Shown: positions 5,506-10,903 of the stretch, piece by piece
How positions within the stretch are numbered: position 1 is the first letter of the stretch
How the letters are laid out: each line of letters starts with the position of its first letter
Assembly: GCA_905215125.1 (NCBI GenBank)
Contig: CAJMOV010000040.1
Location: forward strand, 1-10,903
DNA length: 10,903 nucleotides
Reading direction: 5' to 3'
Source of the DNA: an uncultured bacterium
GTDB taxonomy: Bacteria; Bacillota; Clostridia; Oscillospirales; Butyricicoccaceae
Notes under the pieces: model-generated
What the model saw: only the letters and a program-made list of their open reading frames with translations
Told to the model about the DNA's origin: nothing
Database searches by the model: none
Program-made: the position numbers and the translations under genes

Positions 5506-6168
5506 ATGAAAGGGCAGAACGCCGATAACCGGCCCCGGAACCGGGCTGCAGAAAAAGAGCCGATGAGCGGCAGGAAAATCCTTCTGCTGGCCGCCGGCGC
5601 GTTTATCTTAATCGCGCTGTTGCTCCATACCCCTATTTTCATCGAGATGGCAAACAGGCGGTGGGACGGTTTTGCCGAACAGATCCTCGCACCATACGGC
5701 TGCGCGGCGGAGGATGTCAGCAGGCTGGCCGTCCATTTCCGTGAGGAAGGGGAGAACGGAATTGGCGAACACCTCGCTTTCCGTTCGGAGGATCCCGCCG
5801 TCTTTGCCCCAATCGTCGAGCGCCTGCTTTCCTTGAACGTCAGCGCCGTCGCGCCAAGTCGGCTGTACAGCTGGGAACCGCCCGGCCGGCCGGTTTGGGC
5901 GGATATCGTCAGCGCCCACCTGCCCTTTGGCATTGGCGAAAGCCTGTTGCCTGAAAAGAAGGATGTGGAGGACTATTTCGACCGGTCTATCGAATTGTAC
6001 TTCCTGGAGGATGTTTATGTGGTGAAGCTGCAGTTTGCCGACCCATATTACTTCTGCCTGGATGTGCAGTACCGGAGCGTCGAGCGGGAAAACGTGACCG
6101 CGGTTTTCCAGAGCGAGCAACCGCTGGATTTGGATTTTATTCGTAGCTTCCTCCAGACGGAAACATGA
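5506..6168 (+). CDS. Hypothetical single-pass membrane protein
   Basis: I do not recognise this 220-residue protein. It has a short polar, positively charged N-terminus (about 1-23), one hydrophobic segment (KILLLAAGAFILIALLLHTP, about 24-43) and a mixed alpha/beta extracytoplasmic region rich in aromatic and acidic residues (about 44-220). There is one cysteine, C66. It lacks a lipobox, catalytic motif or repeats. The N-terminus is expected inside the cell, with the bulk outside. ATG 5506 is chosen because GAGGGAGGG lies just upstream; an internal ATG at 5563 would still keep the membrane segment but has a poorer site. It lies directly after two terminators with no clear promoter between them, and a bidirectional terminator follows. 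The gene has normal codon use for the window. Confidence 0.75.
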   Translation: MKGQNADNRPRNRAAEKEPMSGRKILLLAAGAFILIALLLHTPIFIEMANRRWDGFAEQILAPYGCAAEDVSRLAVHFREEGENGIGEHLAFRSEDPAVFAPIVERLLSLNVSAVAPSRLYSWEPPGRPVWADIVSAHLPFGIGESLLPEKKDVEDYFDRSIELYFLEDVYVVKLQFADPYYFCLDVQYRSVERENVTAVFQSEQPLDLDFIRSFLQTET

Positions 6169-6170
6169 TA

Positions 6171-6196
6171 AAAAAGCCGGGGAATCCCGGCTTTTT
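6171..6196. terminator. Bidirectional terminator between convergent genes
   Basis: AAAAAGCCGGG (6171-6181), loop GAAT, CCCGGCTTTTT (6186-6196). The perfect 11-bp stem has A-tract and T-tract on either side, so it can serve both the + strand gene ending at 6168 and the minus-strand gene ending at 6195, whose stop codon overlaps the T-tract. Confidence 0.9.
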
Positions 6197-6614
6197 ATGC
6201 GATATTGCGCCATACGCCCCAGAGCAGCAGCCAGGCGCAGACGGCCCACAGGCCGATTGACTGCCAGCGGGCGTTGCGCAGGCTGCCGGTTTTAACGTAC
6301 CGCACAGCAGACGCGCCGAATAGAACCGCGAGAAAGGGGGCGGCCGCCATCAGGCCGGGGTTGAAGCCCCAAGCAGCCAGGATATCTCCCTGCAAAAGGG
6401 AGAGACAAAGGCGCGACACACCGCAGCCGGGGCACTGCAAGCCAGTAAAGGTGTAAAACGGGCAGGGAATCCCCCAGCCGAAGGTCAGGTAGAAAACGGC
6501 GTACAGCAGCCCTGCGCATAACAGGGCTGCGCCGGACAGAAGCAGCCGGAAAAGCCGCTGCCGGGGATTAGATGGCGTTGGCGTATTTGTTGATCTCGTT
6601 TTGCGCAAGGGCAT
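6195..6614 (-). CDS. DUF2752 domain membrane protein
   Basis: This small membrane protein (139 residues from the chosen start) carries the DUF2752 signature: PCPFYTFTGLQCPGCGVSR at about 50-68, with C51, C61 and C64, followed by GDILAAWGFNPGL. Hydrophobic segments lie at about 22-43, 87-104 and 119-135. The function of the family is unknown; the conserved CPxCG-like motif next to a membrane segment may bind a metal or be redox active, but that is speculation. The start is uncertain. ATG 6614 overlaps the end of the DUF4234 gene by 47 nt and has only a weak GGGA upstream; there is no ATG, GTG or TTG in the expected place after the upstream stop. The frame is open up to 6809, but that part is the shadow of the DUF4234 gene. 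Probably co-translated with it. Confidence 0.8.
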   Translation of the reverse strand: MPLRKTRSTNTPTPSNPRQRLFRLLLSGAALLCAGLLYAVFYLTFGWGIPCPFYTFTGLQCPGCGVSRLCLSLLQGDILAAWGFNPGLMAAAPFLAVLFGASAVRYVKTGSLRNARWQSIGLWAVCAWLLLWGVWRNIA

Positions 6615-6915
6615 AGACAATGATTCCCAGGCCGAAGATACCCAGAAGCAGGAAAACAATGTTGAGCGAGCCGGATGGCTGGTTATTGAACATACGGGCC
6701 TTGTCCAGCTTGTCACCCACTTTGTAGCACCAGTAAAAATAGTAAATGCCGCAGGTGACCAGGCTGAGAACCAGGGCCATGCCGCCTGATGTACCCACTT
6801 CGCCGGCAACGGCGTTGGAGTCGTCGGTCAGGGTGATGAACCAGTACAGCCCGTAAATGCCACAAGTGACAATGCTGAGGATAATGCAGGTTGCAATGCT
6901 GCGGTAGCGTACCAT
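6568..6915 (-). CDS. DUF4234 domain membrane protein
   Basis: This 115-residue membrane protein of the DUF4234 family has three hydrophobic segments (about 8-28, 44-64, 84-104). The first two are a clear internal repeat: ILSIVTCGIYGLYWFITLTDD and, about 38 residues on, LSLVTCGIYYFYWCYKVGDK. No function is known for the family. ATG 6915 follows AGGAGAGG at 8-nt spacing, under a good promoter at 6950-6978. The DUF2752 gene overlaps its 3' end. The pairing of DUF4234 with DUF2752 suggests a shared membrane function, but the sequence does not show which. Confidence 0.87.
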   Translation of the reverse strand: MVRYRSIATCIILSIVTCGIYGLYWFITLTDDSNAVAGEVGTSGGMALVLSLVTCGIYYFYWCYKVGDKLDKARMFNNQPSGSLNIVFLLLGIFGLGIIVYALAQNEINKYANAI

Positions 6916-6949
6916 AACAACGTCCTCTCCTAAAAGTATTCCTGAATTC

Positions 6950-6978
6950 AGTATACAACAGCCGGGGGTATTTTACAA
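6950..6978 (-). promoter_or_regulatory. Promoter of the DUF4234-DUF2752 pair
   Basis: On the minus strand, TTGTAA (6978-6973) and TATACT (6955-6950) have a 17-bp spacer. It lies right after the terminator of the upstream operon and gives a leader of about 30 nt before ATG 6915. Confidence 0.75.
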
Positions 6979-6981
6979 CAA

Positions 6982-7010
6982 AAAAAGACATGAAAACCCC
7001 ATGTCTTTTT
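6982..7010. terminator. Terminator of the activase operon
   Basis: AAAAAGACATG (6982-6992) and CATGTCTTTTT (7000-7010) form a perfect 11-bp stem with a 7-nt loop, about 27 bp past the stop of the activase gene. On the minus strand the T-tract extends to TTTTTTT. Confidence 0.85.
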
Positions 7011-7036
7011 CTGTATTGCAGGGCAGAGGGGAAGGC

Positions 7037-7990
7037 TTATCGCCCCGCTTTAATGGCGCCGTTTTCGCACCGGTTGCCCCAAGAGTCGATGAGACGACCG
7101 TCTTGATAGACGCAGATGATTTCGCAGTGATTGGAGCATTTTCCACATTCGATTCCCCGGGTGACGAAATCCATATCGGCGATTTCAAAGGAGAAGGGGG
7201 CTTCCTTTTTGGATTTGTGCGCCAGTATGGCGACGCCCAGCGCACCGGTCAGGTGTCCGTTGGGATCGACGGTGACGGACTGCCCCGTCGCCTCTTCAAA
7301 TGCCTTTTTGACGCCGACGTTCTTGCTGACGCCCCCCTGAAAGACGATGGGGGGTAGGATTTTTTTGCCCTTTCCCACATTGTTGAGGTAATTTGTGACG
7401 ACCGCCTTGCACAACCCGGCGATGATGTCCTCCTTCTTATGGCCGATTTGCGCCTTGTGTACCAGATCCGATTCTGCAAAGACGGTGCAGCGCGCCGCGA
7501 TAGGGGTAGGATGCTGCGACGTCAGGGCGATTTCGCCGAACTGCTCAACCTCGACGCCAAGACGACGCGCCTGGCTGGACAAAAAGGAGCCCGTTCCGGC
7601 GGCACAGAGGGTATTCATGGCGTAGTCGACGACGACGCCGTTTTCAATGAGGATGATCTTGGAATCCTGGCCGCCGATTTCAAAGATGGTGCGAACGTCG
7701 GGGTAAAGCGACGTGGTGCCGATGGCGTGGGCGGTGATTTCGTTTTTGACGACCTGGGCGCCCGTCATGGCGCCGATCAGCTTGCGGGCGCTGCCGGTGG
7801 TGCCGACGGCGACAATGTCGGCGCCCTTGCCGTCCAGCTGGGGCTGGAGGGCGTGCAGCAGCCGGCGGACGGCCCCCATCGGGTCGCCCTCCGTCCACAG
7901 GTACTCGGAGGCGAGGAGGTTGTTCTTTTCGTCGATGACCACCCCTTTTGTCGAGATGGAACCGATGTCGATGCCGAGATATACTTTCAT
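7037..7990 (-). CDS. HgdC-type acyl-CoA dehydratase activase
   Basis: This is a 317-residue ATPase of the BadF/BadG/BcrA/HgdC family (acetate-kinase/actin fold). Such activases are [4Fe-4S] homodimers that use ATP to push one electron at low potential into a dehydratase or related iron-sulfur protein. The phosphate motif GIDIGSISTKGVV is at 6-18, EIGGQDSK at 104-111, and CAAGTGSFL starts at 129. C129 and C168 (AARCTVFAESD) have the 39-residue spacing of the cluster-binding cysteines in HgdC. A C-terminal extension of about 45 residues holds C282, C285, C289, C293 and C308 (ECGKCSNHCEIIC, then GNRCE). This is absent from short HgdC proteins but known from large fused relatives, and may hold a second cluster. 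ATG 7990 overlaps the upstream stop as ATGA, so the genes are translationally coupled. The operon partner proteins are its likely electron acceptors. Confidence 0.9.
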   Translation of the reverse strand: MKVYLGIDIGSISTKGVVIDEKNNLLASEYLWTEGDPMGAVRRLLHALQPQLDGKGADIVAVGTTGSARKLIGAMTGAQVVKNEITAHAIGTTSLYPDVRTIFEIGGQDSKIILIENGVVVDYAMNTLCAAGTGSFLSSQARRLGVEVEQFGEIALTSQHPTPIAARCTVFAESDLVHKAQIGHKKEDIIAGLCKAVVTNYLNNVGKGKKILPPIVFQGGVSKNVGVKKAFEEATGQSVTVDPNGHLTGALGVAILAHKSKKEAPFSFEIADMDFVTRGIECGKCSNHCEIICVYQDGRLIDSWGNRCENGAIKAGR

Positions 7991-9054
7991 TTCCTGCCTT
8001 CCTTTCGCATGACGATCATGTCGTAAAACGCTTCCAGCCGGGTCTGGATGCCCGTCTCGCTGGTCTGCGAGTCAAAGCTGAAGTAGAGAATGGGGATCTT
8101 GTAGTCGCTGCTGATGTTTTGCAGCACAGGCATGGCGTCGACCTCCGGCGTGCAGCCGAAGGATTTGACGTGGATGATGCCGTCGTATTTCTTTTTGGCA
8201 AACTCCAGCGCCTTGTCGATGGAGTACATGGCCGTCGCCCCCATGTCGTACTTGGCGTAGTCGCCGATATGGGTGATGACCTTCTTGCCCGGGTTGTGCA
8301 GAATGGTATTGCTGATGTTCATCCAGCGGTCGACAGCGATTCCCATACGGGCCAGCTCTTTTTCCATAAAATGATTGCTGTACGGCTCCATGATGGTGTA
8401 GTATTCGCCGATAATGCCGACGCGCAGCGGGTTTTTCGGTCGATCCACGGGCAGGCCTTTAAGCCTTCGCATATATAGTCGGCTGAGAGCGCTTAGCTCA
8501 CGGTGATCCTCCACCTCGCGCATGGCGGTAAGGAATTCGGCGTGCAGACGGTCGAAGGATCCCTCCTCCCGCTCGAAGCCGACCTGGTTGCGCATGACGT
8601 TTTCAAACTCGTCAATGGCTTCCACCATGCGCAGCACAAGGGTGAGCACACGCGCCACCCTTTTAATGGACATGCTGGGGTTGATGTCGCGAAACTCGGA
8701 ATAGAAGGATGCGGGGTTGGAATAGCTGGCCCGCGCCATATTGACAAACTTGACCTGGTAACCCAGGTCGCGCAGGATTTGCTCGTGCAGCTCGCCGTAA
8801 TACCCCAGGCGGCAGACGCCGCCCGTCTGCACCAGGGTGTTGGCCCCGGCTTCGATGGTCTCGATAAAATTGCCGAGGTTGTATTTGAAGGGAGAGCAGA
8901 CAAAATCGGGGCTGTAGCGGCTGCCGATTTCCAGCGTGCGGCGCGTGATGGGGGGCGGGGTGATGTAGTCGACCTCCAGACCGCGGGTAAACAGGTATTC
9001 AATGGGGATGCAGTAGCTGCCCAAATGGGGGAAGCTGACTTTGGTATCAGGCAA
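7987..9054 (-). CDS. HgdB-like iron-sulfur protein, second subunit (COG3581-like)
   Basis: This 355-residue protein is related to 2-hydroxyacyl-CoA dehydratase subunits and to the C-terminal part of large activase-fused proteins. Motifs include SFPHLGSYCIP, SPDFVCSPFKYNLGNFIE (C53), QTGGVCRLGYYGE (C81), RVGIIGEYYTIMEPYSNHF, and SFGCTPEVDAMPVLQ (C301), ending with DSQTSETGIQTRLEAFYDMI. C53, C81 and C301 are the likely cluster ligands. The start is taken as TTG 9054, which lies 9 nt after GGGAGGAGG and overlaps the upstream stop by 8 nt. No ATG fits. The frame stays open to 9201, but that part is the other-frame shadow of the upstream gene and shows no homologous motif. The last bases overlap the activase ATG. 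The substrate is unknown. Confidence 0.82.
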   Translation of the reverse strand: MPDTKVSFPHLGSYCIPIEYLFTRGLEVDYITPPPITRRTLEIGSRYSPDFVCSPFKYNLGNFIETIEAGANTLVQTGGVCRLGYYGELHEQILRDLGYQVKFVNMARASYSNPASFYSEFRDINPSMSIKRVARVLTLVLRMVEAIDEFENVMRNQVGFEREEGSFDRLHAEFLTAMREVEDHRELSALSRLYMRRLKGLPVDRPKNPLRVGIIGEYYTIMEPYSNHFMEKELARMGIAVDRWMNISNTILHNPGKKVITHIGDYAKYDMGATAMYSIDKALEFAKKKYDGIIHVKSFGCTPEVDAMPVLQNISSDYKIPILYFSFDSQTSETGIQTRLEAFYDMIVMRKEGRK

Positions 9055-9973
9055 GGGTGACGTCCTCCTCCCGCTTGAAATGGATGATGTCGATGAAGCT
9101 CTCCAGCCGTGTTTCCAGCCCGGCGCTGCCCTCCTGTCCGTCGAGGATGAGGTTGAGGATGGGAACCCCCTTGACGCGGCGCAGGATGATTTCATTGACA
9201 AGCGAATCGGGCCCGCAGGGGAAGGTGCTCATCAGCACGATGCCGTCGATGCTGGGACGGTAGATGTCGATGGCGCCGACCAGCTGGCGATTAAAGGCCC
9301 AGGGCAGGGTTTCGCTGATGTTGGCGGAGCGCTCGAGCGCTTCACGCCGGTCGACGATGTCGGCTAAAATGGGAAGCGCGCCCAGCGTGCGGATGCAGTC
9401 GAGCACCGGGCCGCCGATGTAAGGGTCAAAGACGTTATATGGGTGCCCGACGACGAGGATCTTGATGCGCGGGTCGGACAGCATATCCTGCTGGTGCAGC
9501 AGCTCTGCCGTCGCCTGCGCCTTGTCCTCCTGCCGGGCCAGCATATAGGCGTGCAGGCTCTGCGCGCGTTTTTTGCCCGCGGCGCGGCCCAGCGCCAGGT
9601 AGCTTTCCAGCTCGCCGCCGTTTTTGCGCAGGTCGATGTTGTAGTCGAGCAAATCAATGCCCCGCGAGCGGAAGACGTTGCGCGCAACGTCGGTCGCGGC
9701 CTGAAAGCGCATACAGGGCGAACCCTGGCGGCCCAGGCTGGCGATACGGGGGATGAGGATTTTGTCGCACTTGCCCAGCAGGTAGTCGACGTGGCCGAGA
9801 AAGACCTTCATGGACAGGCAGCTCTCGTCAATGGCGCAGACGCTGCCGGCGTCGACGATGGCTTTGCTGGTTGGGGGGGAAATAATTGTTTCCACGCCCA
9901 GCTCTTCAAAAAAGGTTTCCCATAGCGTGTGATAGCGGTAATAGAGAAAGGCGCGGGGGATGCCGATTTTCAT
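9047..9973 (-). CDS. HgdB-like iron-sulfur protein, first subunit (DUF2229/COG3580-like)
   Basis: This 308-residue protein has the DUF2229 hallmark MKIGIPRAFLYYRYHTLWETFF, then SPPTSKAIVDAG, CAIDESCLSMKVFLGHV (C46, C52), IPRIASL..GSPCMRF (C87), KILVVGHPYNVFDPYIGG and TFPCGPDSLVNE (C253). It ends with DGQEGSAGLETRLESFIDII. C52, C87 and C253 match C53, C81 and C301 of the next gene's product, and the two C-termini are clearly alike. Proteins of this group are related to the HgdB/double-cubane-cluster family, which receives electrons from an HgdC-type activase, but no reaction is known for this clade. It is the first gene of a three-gene operon with overlaps of 8 and 4 nt. ATG 9973 is preceded by GAGGTGA at rather short spacing; a promoter is seen at 10020-10048. 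Confidence 0.85.
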   Translation of the reverse strand: MKIGIPRAFLYYRYHTLWETFFEELGVETIISPPTSKAIVDAGSVCAIDESCLSMKVFLGHVDYLLGKCDKILIPRIASLGRQGSPCMRFQAATDVARNVFRSRGIDLLDYNIDLRKNGGELESYLALGRAAGKKRAQSLHAYMLARQEDKAQATAELLHQQDMLSDPRIKILVVGHPYNVFDPYIGGPVLDCIRTLGALPILADIVDRREALERSANISETLPWAFNRQLVGAIDIYRPSIDGIVLMSTFPCGPDSLVNEIILRRVKGVPILNLILDGQEGSAGLETRLESFIDIIHFKREEDVTLA

Positions 9974-10019
9974 GCTTCACCTCATTACTTGAATAGAAGG
10001 CGGATATAAACTCTATCTT

Positions 10020-10048
10020 AATATACCACCCCGGGAGCCTGTTGTAAA
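10020..10048 (-). promoter_or_regulatory. Promoter of the activase operon
   Basis: On the minus strand, TTTACA (10048-10043) and TATATT (10025-10020) have a 17-bp spacer, with a leader of about 40 nt to ATG 9973. In the rest of the 9974-10265 gap I see only the secD promoter and short hairpins of doubtful meaning. Confidence 0.7.
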
Positions 10049-10201
10049 CAATGCCTTCCGCAGGAAGCTGCAGAGCGACGCATAAGCGAAGGCCCTGCTG
10101 AAGGGGGCGTATCGAGTAAAAGACGGGGGGACAATAGACAAAACAAACAAAAATATCGTCTGCAAACGGGTTGTTTTTCCCGATGGATCGGGGGATTTTG
10201 T

Positions 10202-10231
10202 TTGACGGAAGCGGACGGGCTGGTATATAAT
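10202..10231 (+). promoter_or_regulatory. Promoter of secD
   Basis: TTGACG (10202-10207) and TATAAT (10226-10231) have an 18-bp spacer. GGAGG follows at 10250-10254 ahead of ATG 10266. It is divergent from the activase operon. Confidence 0.75.
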
Positions 10232-10265
10232 ACCCCTTGTGCTTAAAAAGGAGGCGAGCTTATCC

Positions 10266-10903
10266 ATGAAAAAAACCATCCTCAAGCTGACGGCTATGGT
10301 ATTGCTCATCGCCCTGTTGTGCTTCACGGCTTGGAACGGCCTTGACCTGGGCTTTTTCTCCATTCCCAGCGCCCGGGATACCGACAACGGCATCCGCCTG
10401 GGACTGGATCTGGTAGGCGGATCCATCATCACGTTTGAAGCCAACGTCGACGGCAGTATCACAGAGGAGGAGCTGCGGGCAGGCATGGACAATGTCGAAG
10501 CCATGCTGCGCGCCCGGCTGACCGACCTGGGCCTGTCTGAAGCCATCATTTATCAGGCGGGCGATAAACGCATTACGGTGGAAATCCCTGCGGTCAGCGA
10601 CCCGGAGGAAGCGGTGCAGAAGCTGGGATCGACGGCGCAGCTGGAGTTCCGCGACGCCGATGAAAACGTTATTTTGGTCGGCACGGACGTCGTCAAAAGC
10701 GAATACCGTTACGGGCCCATTGATTCGACGGGCATGAATCAGAGCTATGTCCTGCTCACCCTGACGGATGAGGGCGCGGCCAAATTCACCGAAGCGACAA
10801 AGGCGGCCGCCAACCGCGACGACGATAACAATTATATCAAAATCATGCTGGATGAAACGGTCGTTTCTCAGCCCTACGTTGACAAAGACAGGTTTGCCGC
10901 CAC
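10266..10903 (+). CDS. secD: Protein translocase subunit SecD, 5' part
   Basis: SecD works with SecF in the membrane to pull secreted proteins out of the SecYEG channel using the proton-motive force. About 212 residues are present; the window edge cuts the gene. A membrane segment lies at about 6-24, followed by the family motif GIRLGLDLVGGSIITFEA (GLDLVGG at 46-52), the periplasmic-type P1 region with helix EELRAGMDNVEAMLRARLTDLG, and LDETVVSQPYV at about 195-205, which matches the conserved 'LDG.v.SaP.i' of the first periplasmic domain. The start ATG 10266 has GGAGG 11 nt upstream, a slightly long spacing. It is expected to be followed by secF or a fused secDF, which cannot be seen here. 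Confidence 0.93.
   Translation, partial: MKKTILKLTAMVLLIALLCFTAWNGLDLGFFSIPSARDTDNGIRLGLDLVGGSIITFEANVDGSITEEELRAGMDNVEAMLRARLTDLGLSEAIIYQAGDKRITVEIPAVSDPEEAVQKLGSTAQLEFRDADENVILVGTDVVKSEYRYGPIDSTGMNQSYVLLTLTDEGAAKFTEATKAAANRDDDNNYIKIMLDETVVSQPYVDKDRFAA

Noticed and set aside
6615..6809. N-terminal extension of the DUF2752 protein
   Set aside because: The residues are a shadow of the DUF4234 gene and do not match the family.
7140..7148. TTTTCCACA as a further DnaA box
   Set aside because: It is a one-mismatch site that encodes conserved cysteine-region residues of the activase, so coding constraint explains it.
8503..9060. Open frame on the + strand opposite the second HgdB-like gene
   Set aside because: Reads as low-complexity antisense sequence with no start signal; other long + strand frames in 7001-9925 were rejected for the same reason.
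9055..9201. N-terminal extension of the second HgdB-like protein
   Set aside because: The added residues are an other-frame shadow of the upstream gene; TTG 9054 has a good ribosome binding site.
10178..10192. CCCGAT/ATCGGG hairpin as a terminator or operator upstream of secD
   Set aside because: The loop would be only 2 nt and there is no T-tract directly after it; it may be chance.
10013..10549. Minus-strand open frame overlapping secD and its promoter
   Set aside because: It is antisense to clear SecD coding sequence and crosses two promoters.

Overview
The window looks like chromosomal DNA of a Gram-positive anaerobe of the class Clostridia. The infC-rpmI-rplT operon has a Firmicutes-style leader attenuator, there are a DUF1292 (YrzB-like) gene and a 6S-type RNA, and a ferredoxin-dependent 'activase / dehydratase-like' operon of the kind found in strict anaerobes. 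GC content is moderate to high and the genes are densely packed, which would fit Oscillospirales or a related order. That placement is inference. I see no insertion sequence, phage gene, tRNA, rRNA or CRISPR array.

Layout: (a) 1-1731 holds a promoter and a YifB/ComM-type AAA+ ATPase on the + strand. It is followed by an intergenic stretch with three tightly packed DnaA-box-like 9-mers. (b) 1933-3422 is a minus-strand unit with a PadR repressor, a membrane-anchored HAAS/DUF1700 + DUF4097 protein and a terminator. Its promoter lies inside a perfect inverted repeat that is probably the PadR operator. (c) 3424-4784 is the minus-strand translation operon infC-rpmI-rplT. It has a consensus promoter, a structured leader ending in a terminator/antiterminator pair (L20-leader type), and an apparent AUC start codon for infC. 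(d) 4835-5482 is divergent from that operon and carries a DUF1292 protein, a long-hairpin RNA that I read as 6S RNA, and a second terminator. (e) 5506-6196 holds an unrecognised single-pass membrane protein and a bidirectional terminator. (f) 6195-6978 is a minus-strand pair of small membrane proteins (DUF4234, then DUF2752). (g) 6982-10048 is a minus-strand operon of three overlapping genes: two HgdB-like/DUF2229-type iron-sulfur proteins and an HgdC-type ATP-dependent activase. (h) 10202-10903 is the divergent 5' part of secD, cut by the window edge.

Most of the window is core Clostridia biology. The least understood part is the three-gene activase system at 7037-9973. It has the components of an ATP-driven low-potential electron-transfer enzyme ('archerase' chemistry) but no neighbouring CoA-transferase or amino-acid fermentation gene, so its substrate cannot be read from context. 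The two HgdB-like subunits look like ancient paralogues with matching cysteine positions. Other points worth a second look are the DnaA-box cluster away from any dnaA gene, the AUC start and attenuator of infC, and the 6S-like RNA.
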